The notes below the pieces were generated by a model. It ran no database searches, had not been told where the DNA came from, and saw only the letters and a program-made list of their open reading frames with translations. Below, one piece after another: positions 1-11,600 of a stretch of 64,000 nucleotides of DNA. Origin of the DNA: Amoebophrya sp. A120 (lineage: Eukaryota > Sar > Dinophyceae > Syndiniales > Amoebophryaceae); assembly GCA_905178155.1 (NCBI GenBank), contig CAJINV010000001.1, positions 8,755,642 to 8,819,641 of the forward strand. The letters run 5' to 3'. The translations under genes and the position numbers were made by a program. Position 1 is the stretch's first letter; each line of letters starts with the position of its first letter.

Positions 1-516
1 GGGGCCAGCGCGACCCTTCTTGCCGGGGGTGCAGTTGGTATCAGCGACGGCAACAACGGTGGCGGAAAGAACACGTCAGGGACGCGGAAGCAGTTGAAGA
101 AATCTGTGACTGTTTACGGAGCGTCTTCCTCCTCGTCTTCAAGCAATTACAATGCACTTTTTTCGGCGCCAAGAAACAATGTGCCAAGAAACATTAATCA
201 CGCCAGCGACGGCCCGGAGGCCGCCGTGATTAGTAGTGTTCATACGAGGTGGTCGGACCACTTGCAGGATGAGCACCAGGTGGAGCAAGGCAGGGCTCAT
301 ATTGGCGGTGAATCAGGAGGTCTACTTCACAATCCCGCCAAAAGCACGACAGGATCTGCGCAGGAAGTAGTTGGGGACCATTCCAACAATTTTGGAGCTG
401 CTCCGTTCATCCCGCAACGAACTAGTATGCTGAGCAAAGAACACGATCTGAAGGGAGTTCGAATCGAACCGAACGAGAACTCGAACTGCAGCTCGCCGGC
501 CGACTATCCTGAATGA
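1..516 (+). CDS. Open coding segment, probable 5' exon of the Cdh1 gene (cut by window edge)
   Basis: The frame is open from base 1 to a TGA at 514-516, so the start lies outside the window. The product is Ser/Asn/Gly-rich with no recognised domain. The next exon (from 629) follows a plausible acceptor (TTTGTAG at 622-628) and is in phase 0. A phase-0 GT at 367 (GAA|GTAGTT) would join the two, which would make this the N-terminal part of the Cdh1-like protein. The donor is not strongly marked, so the join is a guess. It could instead be the 3' end of a separate gene ending at 516. Confidence 0.4.
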   Translation, partial: GASATLLAGGAVGISDGNNGGGKNTSGTRKQLKKSVTVYGASSSSSSSNYNALFSAPRNNVPRNINHASDGPEAAVISSVHTRWSDHLQDEHQVEQGRAHIGGESGGLLHNPAKSTTGSAQEVVGDHSNNFGAAPFIPQRTSMLSKEHDLKGVRIEPNENSNCSSPADYPE

Positions 517-628
517 AATCACCATCACCTGTTCTTCCCCGCAATTTGGAATGGTGCAGAACATCTTGCGAGATGTTGTACTTCGTAGCTTGTGATGTAT
601 CTTTCTAACTATGCATGTTCGTTTGTAG

Positions 629-3600
629 GAGCACATACAAATCCAATTGTTCGTACGGGGTGAGCAGTCTGATTTTGCACAGGATGCCGCGCACAACACA
701 AAGATGAACGAGGTTGGTGTGATGGTTGGCTGTGGTCCAGCAACTTCGTCTTCTTCAGCCGGCCATCATCACACGGCGGGAGGCGGGTCCTCGTCTGCTG
801 GTGGTACAACAGGAGGCCAGCCATCTCATCGACAGCATCACGGAAATAAAAGTACCAACATTTCGACGATGAACACAGTTTCCTCGTCCACCGCGGCCGA
901 GCAGAGCACAAGGTGCTGCACGCGTGGCGGTGCGATGTCCCCGCTGCTGCTTGAGGAGATGAGAAGCCCCGCCGCGAATCGCCTCGATTGGTCGTCGACG
1001 CGGAAAAACTTGCAGTCGGGGTTCAAAAACGCCAACAACGCCACGACCAGCGCAAGAAACAATCACTCGAACACGGGCTTACTACACGCATCCTCCTCCA
1101 GTGGCAAGAAACGCAGCAAGAAGACGGGCGGTGGAGGACAACAGAATTACCAGAAGATGGGAATGAACAATAATGATAATCCGTACTTTTCTGCGGTGTT
1201 TGGCACACCCAACGGCTCGGCGGGAACTGGAACTGGTACGGCGACCCAGAATGGAAGAGGTGGTCTGGGGACAAATAAAATCAATGCAGCGACTGGGATG
1301 CTGTCAACGGTGAACGAGGATCAGCAGCTTCTCAACCATAGCGCGGTTTTCCTCGAAGATGGTGCAGCACATCATCATCGAGGCAACCACCAGGTAGAAG
1401 AACCCAACCAGTTCTCCCCGGTCCGACCACTTCAGTTCGAGCAGATTCCACGATCGGACGATGAGTCCGTGTCCCTGTCTGCACAAGAACGTCAAGCTGG
1501 TGGAGCGGGGCGAAACAAAAGTCGGAGGTCATCACAGGGTGACGCAGCAGATCGAGACTACTTTCGGAAGATTAAAGATAGAGGCTCCTATTCCTACGGC
1601 GGAAGCAGTAGCTCGAGTGCGCGCATTTGGTTTTCGCCAGGACAACGCGGAGATGAAGGAGGTTCCTCAGGTGCAAAGAAGGTGGAGCTTGAAGATTTTG
1701 GCAGTGCTGTATTTCACGACCGGAAGCAGCAAGAACACAATGAACTACACACAGCAGCTCGTGCCAATGCAAAACCTATGGGGGACAGCGAACATGATTT
1801 CCTGAGAAGGAAGCCAAAGGCAGCCTGGGAAGACCAGTTCTTGAATGGCAATGGCGTAGCACAAGGGACACAGCGGGGAGATGATCAGTTAGCAAGAACA
1901 GCTTCCCAACACTCCACTTCGCAATCGCGGGCAGTGTCTGCCACTGCAAGTCAACATCAACAGCACGCTGAGGCAGCAGACAACTTGCAACGAACAACCT
2001 CGGCGCCCAGTGCGAAAACCAAAAAGACAGTCTCCATCAAGCTCCCAGACGAACTGTACCGCAGCGCCCTCAACCCGGCGAAGCCACCTTTGCATGCGCA
2101 GCAGCCGAATTTTTCCGATCGGTTCATCCCCAGCCGGCGAGAGACGGATTTGCGTACTGGGCTTCTTGTGATGGACGAGCAAGTAGATAGCAATCAGAAC
2201 AGCCACCAACCCACGCAGGCGCTAGACAGTGCGCAGGACGAGAACACGCGGGCGTACACAAATCTCTTAAAGTCCGAGCTACTCGGTCTTCCGCAGGCGC
2301 AATCTTGCTTGACCGGAGACTACGGTCCGGTCAGTAACGTGAACCCGTCGGAACTGCCAGGGAACCTGTTCAAATTCAAATCAGCTCCGCAATTGCGCTG
2401 TGACGACGCTTTCTCGCTGTCCACGGTCCTCTTTCACACCGACACGTCGCAGGCCGCACCGCGGAAGCCGCCACGCAAGATTGCGAAAGTACGGAATTTG
2501 TTCTTGGAATGTGGTTCATCTTTTTTCAACAGTGCTGCTACATACAAGTTTTCTACTCAGCGAGCAGGCCAAAGCCCACAGGCCTGAACGGTTGTAAAAA
2601 GCATTAGCATTCTTAGACTCGTGGTCGTGAGAAATTATTAAGCTCGAACATGACAGGTTCCGTACAAGGTTCTCGATGCCCCGCAACTTCAGGACGATTT
2701 TTATCTAAACCTTGTGGACTGGTCCTCGACCAACTGTCTTTCCGTCGGGTTGTCGAATTGCGTGTACCTTTGGTCCGCTTGCACCTCCCGAGTCACCAAA
2801 CTGTGCGAACAGCAAGGAGATTCCGTGACCAGCGTTTCCTGGACGCAGCGCGGTACCCATCTCGCGGTCGGCACGAACCGCGGGGAGGTTCAGATCTGGG
2901 ACGTCGGTGCGGGTAGGAAGCTGCGAACGATGGGCGGGCACAAGGGGCGCGTTGGAAGTATGGCCTGGAACGGGTACGTGCTGTCTACCGGCTCACGGGA
3001 CCACCAAATTTTACATCGCGACGTGAGGCAGCAGGTAGTACTGATTTCATCTGTGAGATTCATATTCAATGAAAAATGTGTAATTCTTGGTGCAGTATAC
3101 GGAGATGCGATTCCGATTCATGGGCGCCATCTTGATCTGATGATCATTAATGAAGCATATATCGAACAACAGGTTCATTACATGGCCCGTCTGCATATCA
3201 CAGGAAAAAGTGTTAACGTTGACGGAATTTGTGACGCAGCAATGCATCACAAAACATGCCAAAATTTGTAATGCATAGTAGGCATATTGGGCTACATTTG
3301 TGATGCATAACTGCAATCTGTGAAAACCGTTAACGTTAACACTTTTTCTTGCGATACTGCAAGGACACAAGCAGGAGGTTTGCGGGCTGAAATGGAGTTT
3401 TGACGACGGCCAGCTCGCCTCCGGTGGCAACGACAACAAGCTACTCATTTGGAACCTCCGGAGTACCAGTCCCGTTTTGAAGTTCACGGAGCATCAGGCC
3501 GCGGTGAAAGCCCTGGCCTGGAGCCCGCACCAGCACGGCCTGCTCTGCAGCGGAGGCGGGACCGCGGACCGGTGCATTCGCTTCTGGAACACCGTCAACA

Positions 3601-4113
3601 ACACGAATCTGAGCAGCATCGACACAGGAAGTCAGGTACAACTTACGTACGTAGTAGAGGAGCTTTCTTTCGAACAAATAAAGGGAGGAGTGGCAGCTTC
3701 TCGTGAAGATGTTCCATGCAAATAATGCGAGAAAACTACGTCCTCGACTACATGTACTTATCGCTATCCATACGATTTTTGCGAAGTGAAGATCCATCTT
3801 CTACTATGTACAACGCAAAAGTGCTCAGGTCTGCAACCTTTCCTGGAGCACTTCGGTGAACGAGATTGTGTCTACGCATGGGTATTCGCTGAATCAAATC
3901 ATCGTCTGGAAGTACCCGAGCATGCGGAAAGTCGTGACCCTGACCGGCCACACCTACCGCGTCCTGTACCTCGCGCTGTCCCCGGATGGGCAGTCCATCG
4001 TAACCGGGGCGGGAGACGAAACGCTGCGGTTCTGGAATGTGTTTCCGGGCAGTTCGGGCCGCAGCAACGGCAATCAATTGCTGTCGCTGCCCTTTTCTAC
4101 AACGATTAGGTAA
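629..4113 (+). CDS. FZR1: Cdh1/FZR1-type activator of the anaphase-promoting complex
   Basis: WD40 adaptor that recruits substrates to the APC/C ubiquitin ligase in the nucleus and cytoplasm. Exons read 629-2488, 2657-3034, 3363-3635 and 3829-4113, all phase 0. The first ~490 residues are low complexity. Then come a C-box (DRFIPSR, about 2117-2137), a Cdh1-type motif [11 protein letters not shown] (about 2254-2286), the propeller with the family hallmark [11 protein letters not shown] (3363-3395), further WD repeats ending RFWN, and the terminal IR tail (TTIR) that docks on APC3. The YxxLLKxELLG motif favours Cdh1 over Cdc20. The introns at 2489-2656 and 3636-3828 are GT-AG. The intron at 3035-3362 keeps frame only with a non-canonical end (GT...AA, or TA...AG if shifted by one base) and holds an inverted repeat. 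The long disordered N-terminus is unusual. The start codon is uncertain because the 5' part probably lies upstream. Confidence 0.9.
3201..3352. mobile_element. Inverted-repeat element inside a Cdh1 intron
   Basis: Arms of about 25 bp face each other: AAAAAGTGTTAACGTT near 3205 against AACGTTAACACTTTTT near 3332. Inside, a second pair reads GCATCACAAA and TTTGTGATGCAT. Words of this type (TTTGTGATGCAT, TTGTAATGCAT) recur in the introners elsewhere in the window. No clear 5-bp target duplication is visible, so this may be an old or nested copy. Confidence 0.5.
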
Positions 4114-5633
4114 TGATTGCACTCTTCTTCTTTGTAGCGCTCTGTCTTGAAATTAAACGTGGCTGCTGGTGCATGAGGGACAAAGTAGCGAGTCCTCAGG
4201 AGAGGTCTCCATCGCGTTCATTTTTCTTCAACATCAACAAAAAACAAAATTTAGACGTAGAATGAAGCACTAGCGCGCATTTTTCCCCTCGTGAGCAGAA
4301 TTAAGCACTTTTCTAGGTTCACGCAGGTGGAGGTACTAACAAAAATCCCAAGAAACGAAAATTTTGCTAGCTACAAGTAGTACAGCAACAAGCTACCACC
4401 TTTGAAGATTTTTTCAGTAAATTCACTCGAATCTTTGTTCCAAAATTGATCAATGTCTTCTGTACATTTTTTACGAAGATGCCACCTCTGACCGAGACCG
4501 ACCTAACGCTCTCAACTGACTGCATCTAAACATAGAGATGCTAGTCGGCACTCTCGAGTAACTCGCGAGTCTTCAGAGTGTCAGCAGCTTTCACTTTTTC
4601 GATTTTAGTTTATTTTTCAGTTTTCTGCTTTCGCTTTGTATTTGTTTCACTTTGTTTCGTCAATGGATACCTGTACCTCCCTGTACACCTCATTTTCTGG
4701 AGGAAGTGTCACTTGGAACCAACCCTTGTAAGAAAAAATCGCCTCGACGGCACCACCGTATAGCTTGTACCGAATTTCATTGCGCGTACCTTTTTTTGCA
4801 ATTTGTGAGCCACACCACGTCATTTTTGCGAAGGTTTTGGTATGTTTCAGCAATTGAAAACTAGTCTCCGGTGAAAATTAACGGTCGCTGTTTGTGTCAT
4901 TGTCTATTGTCATTTGAGCAACCTCGCATTCGCTGCCCGGAGACAAATGAGAGCGCAGGCTTTTTTCATGGCTTGAGTTTGCTTCTGTGGCAGCATGCGA
5001 GTCTATATACAAAGTTTGATTTTTCTTTCTGTACAATCTCAATAAAATCTTTCACTCAACGACGTAAAACAAACTTGTACCAAAAGATTCTTGACGTTGC
5101 TATTAGCGACGGCTTCAAATAAGGCACATTTTCCTGCTGTACATCAAATAGAAATATTCTCTTAGTGGCATGGTTAGGGACGGCCCTACTAGAACCAGAA
5201 TCCTTCTTGTGTTCTGCCATGAGAACAAATTGGCGCGGCCAGCAGCGGAGTGATATCTACCCACGAGGTCATCATGCACGTTTCTGTTGCGCATGGGATA
5301 AGTAGTATTTCTTGAGCAAAAAATAAAGCGTGACGTTCTACTGCGGCGCGCTGCTAGAAATCGAATCCTCACAACTTCGGATGTGGTCTTCGGAGTGGCC
5401 GCGGAGGGGTAGTCAGCCACCACAGCTTTCATTGGTCCTTGTTATGCCGTTTAACCATTTCTAATGAGAATGTAGCTAAACGTGTGTTAGAAGGAAAGAC
5501 CCACAGCAAGATGGCACAATTGCGACACAAGTGGAGATGCCGATGGACGTGACTTGAGAAGTCAAGTCGTGTTTATCTTCGTTCATCTTCGGGGTTCCGG
5601 TTCATCTCGCACGGCCAAAGTAGAACGGCAGTC
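4114..5633. other. Intergenic, no gene seen
   Basis: AT-richer sequence than the flanking genes, with T-rich tracts. Only short ORFs without codon bias or recognisable products are present on either strand. It should hold the 3' end of the Cdh1 gene and the promoter of the next gene. No motif was identified. Confidence 0.5.
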
Positions 5634-8600
5634 ATGGTGGACTTCTTTTTCACATCTTCTAGCGGGGAGCGGCTCCCTCACCGGGGCCGCCGAGCCACCA
5701 GGGTCGTCGGTCGGGGACGCAATTCGACCTGCACTGCAGCGCTTTTTCTTTACGGTGCGATGCAATTGCAAGTGCAAGTAGGCCTTGCTCGCCGCATCCA
5801 GGTGGGAATCCTGAAAGACGAGAAGCACCCGCACCACTTAGACCTTGCGGCCATTGAAGCAGAGAGGAAACTTGACGAGGCGCTGAACGCTTTGGAACAC
5901 AAAATGGATGTCGTTCCAAACATATCAAATGTAAAAATGTCTGGGTCTGGAAGAATGCAACTTGTGATGCTGCGTCTGCATTAACCAAAAATCTGTATTG
6001 CATGAACAGGAAAAGAGGTCTGGTTTTGGCCCCGGCGAGGAGAGGGCATTTCTCATGCGGTATAGGCATCAAAAAGCCCTCACAAGATCTGTGATGCTAG
6101 GGCATGCATCGCAGACATCAGGAGTCACGCAAAATGTGCATGACAAACCTAACCTTGCATCCTTCCACACCCAGACATTTTTACATTTGATAGAACAAGG
6201 AATTCAAGCACGACCTGATTTTGCCCGACAACGCAATGGGCGGCAACAAACAGGACGGAGCTGCTGCTGCTGCTGCCACCTCGTATTTTGGACATGCGGC
6301 CTCCCAGGAAAGCTCCCTAGCGCAGACGGATGTCAAAGCTGGAGCTGCGGGAGAAGAAACGGCCGAGGATCGACAAGGTGCGTTCTTCCGGGAGATGGAA
6401 CAAAGATTCGGGCCCGTCGTGCAAGAAGAAGCCATTTACGGAGGACCACCGGATCCGCTGGAAAAAAAGAAATCGTCCTTGGAACAATCAAAACCGATCA
6501 AGCCCCATGATCAGCAACAGACTAGTGTCGGTACTAAAAGCGATGATCCCACACCCACTTCTTCAACAAGTAGAACACAACCAGCAACCGACGAGCAGGA
6601 GTCATTCACCAGTTTTGTGCAAACAAGTATGACCTTGCCGGCCGTGACGCAGATGCTGGCGGAATCTTTGCTTCCGAAAGTGCAACAAGCGGTGTTGGAC
6701 CAGGTTCAGCAGAGTCCATCGCTACAAAGGCAGGTCGCGGAGGAGCAGCAGGAGCGTGAGCGATATGTCGAACAGGAACGTGCATTACCGCTGTCTTCGG
6801 AAGCGGTGTTGCGACAGGATGCCGGAAGAGACAGGGATGAAGAGCAGGGAGATACAACTGTTCCGGAAGGTCATGACACACAGCTGCTGCAAGAATTTCA
6901 GGATGGGCGCAGCTTTTATACGAGTGAACTTGGACAACCGCCAGGGCCAGCACGAGGACCTGGTAGCGGTGCACAAATAGCTTCGGAACGAGAGGACCTG
7001 TACCAGATTTTCCTTCTTTTCCTTTCGTACTATGAAGGTTAAGGTTTCTTTTTCATTTTCTTCAACGACTCCTGTGTGCGTAAAATGTGGTCTCTTGTCG
7101 CGGATGACTGGATAAAGATTAAGATTTCATGCTGCTCTTCACCTTAGCCCAATATGAACATCCTTCACCTGAATCTCAGGCAAAAGGATTGCACATACAA
7201 CATCTATACACCTCATCAGCTCTTCGTCGTTCCCAGACAAAAGCACAACGGCATCAGCATCTACTGCTTCGAATTCGTACCCGGAGCTCCAGAAGATGGC
7301 AAGACCACTCTCTTACCAGCAAGCACCCCCTGAAGACATCGAGGCGAAGGCTGCGCGGCTCGACCAAGCTCTCGCAGACGTGATACGAAGTATGAAAAGG
7401 CCGCCCTCAGTGCCGCAGCAAATGCAAACTGAAGAGCAGCAGCTGGACATGGACTACAGCAGCGTCTACGGAACGACCAGTCGCGATGAACAAGATGAAG
7501 GTAGTAGGACAAGAGGTCTCGACATCGACTCAGCACCACAAGCGGACGTCGAGGACTCTTACGCCGCTTTGGCAAGAGACTCACGCATGGCGGATCCCCA
7601 CCAATCGATTAGCTTAGTTGAGAATAGAAACAGTCGGGCATTGGAAGAGGTTGTTCCTTCCTCTCCTCCAACACCAACGGTGCATCCGCGCCAGAAACTG
7701 AAAGTACAACACGCTGCCGACAATAGGCAGCTACCATTACGCGAGCACGGGCGCATGGACACGACCATGAACATGATCAATAAAAAACAAACGAGCGACG
7801 TCGCACGTCGGGAGAGCGTCACACAGAAGCGAGCGGAGTTGATCGACAGAATTCTGACAAACCAAAAGAAGACGCCGATCAAGAGCGTCGCAAGCAAAGT
7901 GGTTGCTGCAAGAAAAAAGAACATGAGTAGAACAAGGAGCCCTCCAGTGTCTGCCCCTGTGGCCGCTCCAGGGGAGGTTGCGGCAGCGCCTCAAAGAAGT
8001 TCCGGACAAAAAGAGCAAGTAGCTCTTAGTACCGGGCCGGAACATACCGAATACATGGGCGCGTTGCAGCCGGCGTCTTTCGGCTTATCGCGCGAGGGAG
8101 AAGAACACGATGCGCCACCGGCAGCACAAGCAGCTGCAAGTTCGCCGATGAACATTCCTCCCAGCACCTTGTTGGGCACCACTGACGCTTTCTCAAAAGT
8201 AACGCAGTCCCCTGCATCATCCTCTGCCGCGAGTCCTGCTGGCGCAGCTGCACCAAATCCTTTGTATAGCTCATCTACTGCGTCCGCCAACGGTTTTGTT
8301 CCCCCTCCTCTACCTCCGCCTCCCCCAGCCATGCCCTCTTCCATGATTCCCCCGAGCGACAATGTTCTGGGAGCCATCCCCGTACTGACAAACGTCGCAC
8401 ATGAAGCAGTCGCTGGAGTGATGTCTCCGACACTTCCATCCCCGATCGCAACCCCTGCTCCGGCTGCCACCGGAACAATGTCCCCGGCGTTGCAAGTGCT
8501 GGATGAGCAAATTCGGGAGCAAGAGAAGAAATACTTCGCGGGAATGGAGGCGCAAGAAAAGGCCGACGGCACCGGTAGTGTCGCTGACGCAGTGGAGAAC

Positions 8601-11600
8601 CTGGCCGCCGCACTAGCAAAGGATCGGCAAAATTCGAATGTCGACCCCGAGCTGTTGGAGAAGACAGAGCAGACCTTGAAAAGCTTGGAAAAAGTGTTCC
8701 GGCAGCGCGCCGTCGCAGGTGAAGGAGCTGGGGGTGGTGCATCAGTTGCACCTTTGTCTGCCGCAGATGCTGTTGCTCCAACAAGTGTATTTGCAGCTGG
8801 TAGCACGACTCCGCCCGCTCACTCTGCAGCCGCAGCGGCCCCCGCGCCTGCAGCTCCTCCAGCTCTTGTTCCAGCAGCTGCGCCAGCAGTAGTTGCCCCG
8901 GCTGCTACTGCTTCCTTTGCGCCTTCAGCTCCGACCGGCGTCACCGCAGCGTCCTCTTCTCTTCTGGAGACGCAGAGAGCAACTTCGACGTCAGCCTCCG
9001 CGGATGATAATGGATTCGTGCCACCATTGCAGCAAGTGCCAACTACGGACGAGATGAAGAAGAACTTCGCCGGTTTGGCGGACAGCATGATGCTGATGGA
9101 GACGGGTAGGCGGACGATTTCCGGCATTTCGGCGGATGAAAAAGAAGAAACAACGCACAAATTAGTTTCTGAGCGGACCCTAACCTCATCCGAAAAAAAG
9201 CTCTTTGACGAGACGCACGCCATGACCATGGCGCAGCCACATCCGAAGCAGCAACCGAAAAGTGTGGAGGCCCGGCGCACGCCCGACAAAGACGAGGAGA
9301 GCGAAAATTCTTCAAAAGATCAGCCGGATGTGAATTTGAACCAGAAGAGGAAGTCTGAACAACCAACTGAACCCCACCGGAACACGGGAGATGACGCAGC
9401 GCAAAACGCAAAAGGATTCGAGAAGCCGAAGGAGAGAAAAATCCCGCCCCCGGGGTCCCAGCCCATCGAGCACCCGGTCGGACCTGCGACCAACCCGCAC
9501 GTCTACATCCCGCCCTCTCCGGCGCCGGACGTCACGATTGCGAACAAGGAGTCCCTGCAATCCTTCCTCGATCACAGCATGGAGGTGAGAAACAATGCGG
9601 CGTCCGCCACGGAAAAAGCGATGCAGGCTCCGGTGATGGTGGAGGCACAGCGGACGGGCCAGCAGAAAAAAGGCAAAGCCTTGGTCGTGTCGTTAAAGGA
9701 GCAGAAGAACCCGATCGACCCAAAGCTTCCCCACGAGGACAAGGCGAATTTGAGTGTGAAGATCACCGATGAAAATAAGGAGCAGGACGGTTCGTTAATC
9801 AACAAGAACAAGCAGGGTGCAGGGGGTTCCAGTACTGCGGCGCAGGTTCTGGACACGATCACCAAGACTATTTCGGATATCGGGAGCTACATTTCTGGCT
9901 CAGGCGATAAAAATGCTAAGGAGGCCGGTAGTAAGGTGAAAGTGAGCAAAAAGCTAGAGATGAACGTAGTGGAGAAGCCGCAAAAGCTATCAAAGACAAA
10001 AGCCGAGCTATCTGTCAACGTCCCCGATGAAGGAGAAAAAAAGAATGTGGGCGACGGTGTAGCAGCGCTCGCGAAGAAAAAAGAGGACGTGGAGGAAGAA
10101 AAGAAAGAAAACAAACTCAAGACGACCACCAAAATTACGTTCTCACTTCCGGACCAGCACAGCGCTGAAGCAGGTAGTTCCTCATCGCCTGGTGAAGATA
10201 CAGCCGCAACAAGTCTGGCGGCAGCATCGACAGCGGTTGCCGAAGACGCCGGAACAACTGCAGCGGAAAGCAAGTCAGACACGGCCGTCGACGCTTCGAA
10301 ACTTCCGGGCGGCATGCCACCGCCTCCGTACGACAAAGCACTGTTCGAGCGGCAGAAAAAGCAAATCGAGCAGATGCGCGTGATCAAAGACAATCCGAGC
10401 ACGCCTTTGAACCCCGGACCGGGGAATGGAAACCCGAGCTCGTTCGCGCAGAAAGACATGGAAGTGGTGCGCGGAAAGATGGGACAGTACATGAAAGACG
10501 AGTACTCCAAGCTCCAGCAGAGCATGCTCCAGAACTTTGACGCCTTCGCGGCCAAGCAACAGGACAAGATTGAGGCCCTGGAAGCGGAACTGGCGAAGGA
10601 AAAGGCGGCGCAGAAGCTCTCCCACAGCGCAGCGGACCGTCCGGTGACGGCGCCGCCGGCTCTGTCGCTCTTGGAGATCGACTCTTCGAAGGACAAGAAG
10701 GACAAAAGAGATGGTGGCAAGAGTGCAATAAAAACCACCGTGACGATCGATAAAGCTGTGGACAAAGAGAAGAAGCCAGAAAAAAAGGACAAGGACGCCG
10801 AACGAGATGCAGATTTGGAGAAGCACGCCAAGGTGAGGGAGCACCGTCATAAAAACATAGAACCTTCTTTTGGCGGTATCCATGCTGATTTGCATGCAGC
10901 TGTTGTTTGAGGTTGTCTATTTCACTTTCACATGATGTGATTCGATTGACTTTGTTGACCACATGATATCCGACACAACAGACCAACAGCCAGCTGACGA
11001 ACGAGTTGGCCGCCGAAGCCGCTGCGATCGGCGACATAATCGACAAGAAGCCCGCGGGCGCGGCAGTAGCGGCGCCGCCAACGGCCAGACCAACCAGCGC
11101 CTCTGCCATGCCAGAAAAGCCAGACGCGGGTGGTGCGGCGGCGGCGGTGCCCCCGGCAGTTGCTACCTCTTTGACCGCCGAGAAACAGAAGGACGACGTA
11201 GCTGCGGCAGCACCTCCGACACCGGCCAAGGTGGAAGTGGAAGTGGAACAGTCCCCGGCGGACAAGCGGGAAGACCTGGCGAACTTTTTGCACAGCAAAA
11301 CCGGGTCGCAGCAGACCCCTACGGAGTCGATGGTGACCGCCGCCGCGGCGAAGGCGTCCGCGGTCGAGGCCGCGGAGTCGGGAACGCAGAAGTCCGAGGC
11401 AGCTGCGGCCCAGGCCGAACTTGTAGGCGCCGACCAGGCGGTCGGCATGGCGCTGGAGCAGGGACCACCGCCCCAGTCGGCCGAGGTGAAGATGACGCAA
11501 AGCGACCCGTTTTCACCGCACTACCACTTGGAAAACGAGGGGGCGGACGTGGTTATTTCGGGAACCATGAAAGTGGAAGTGATTAACGTAGAAGCGTTTT

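Noticed and set aside
7991-11500. Long minus-strand ORFs (271, 314, 354 and 190 aa) opposite the large low-complexity gene
   Set aside because: They mirror the Ala/Lys/Glu-rich plus-strand codons, giving Ser/Phe/Leu-rich products without domains. The plus frame is longer, continuous and joined by consistent splice sites.
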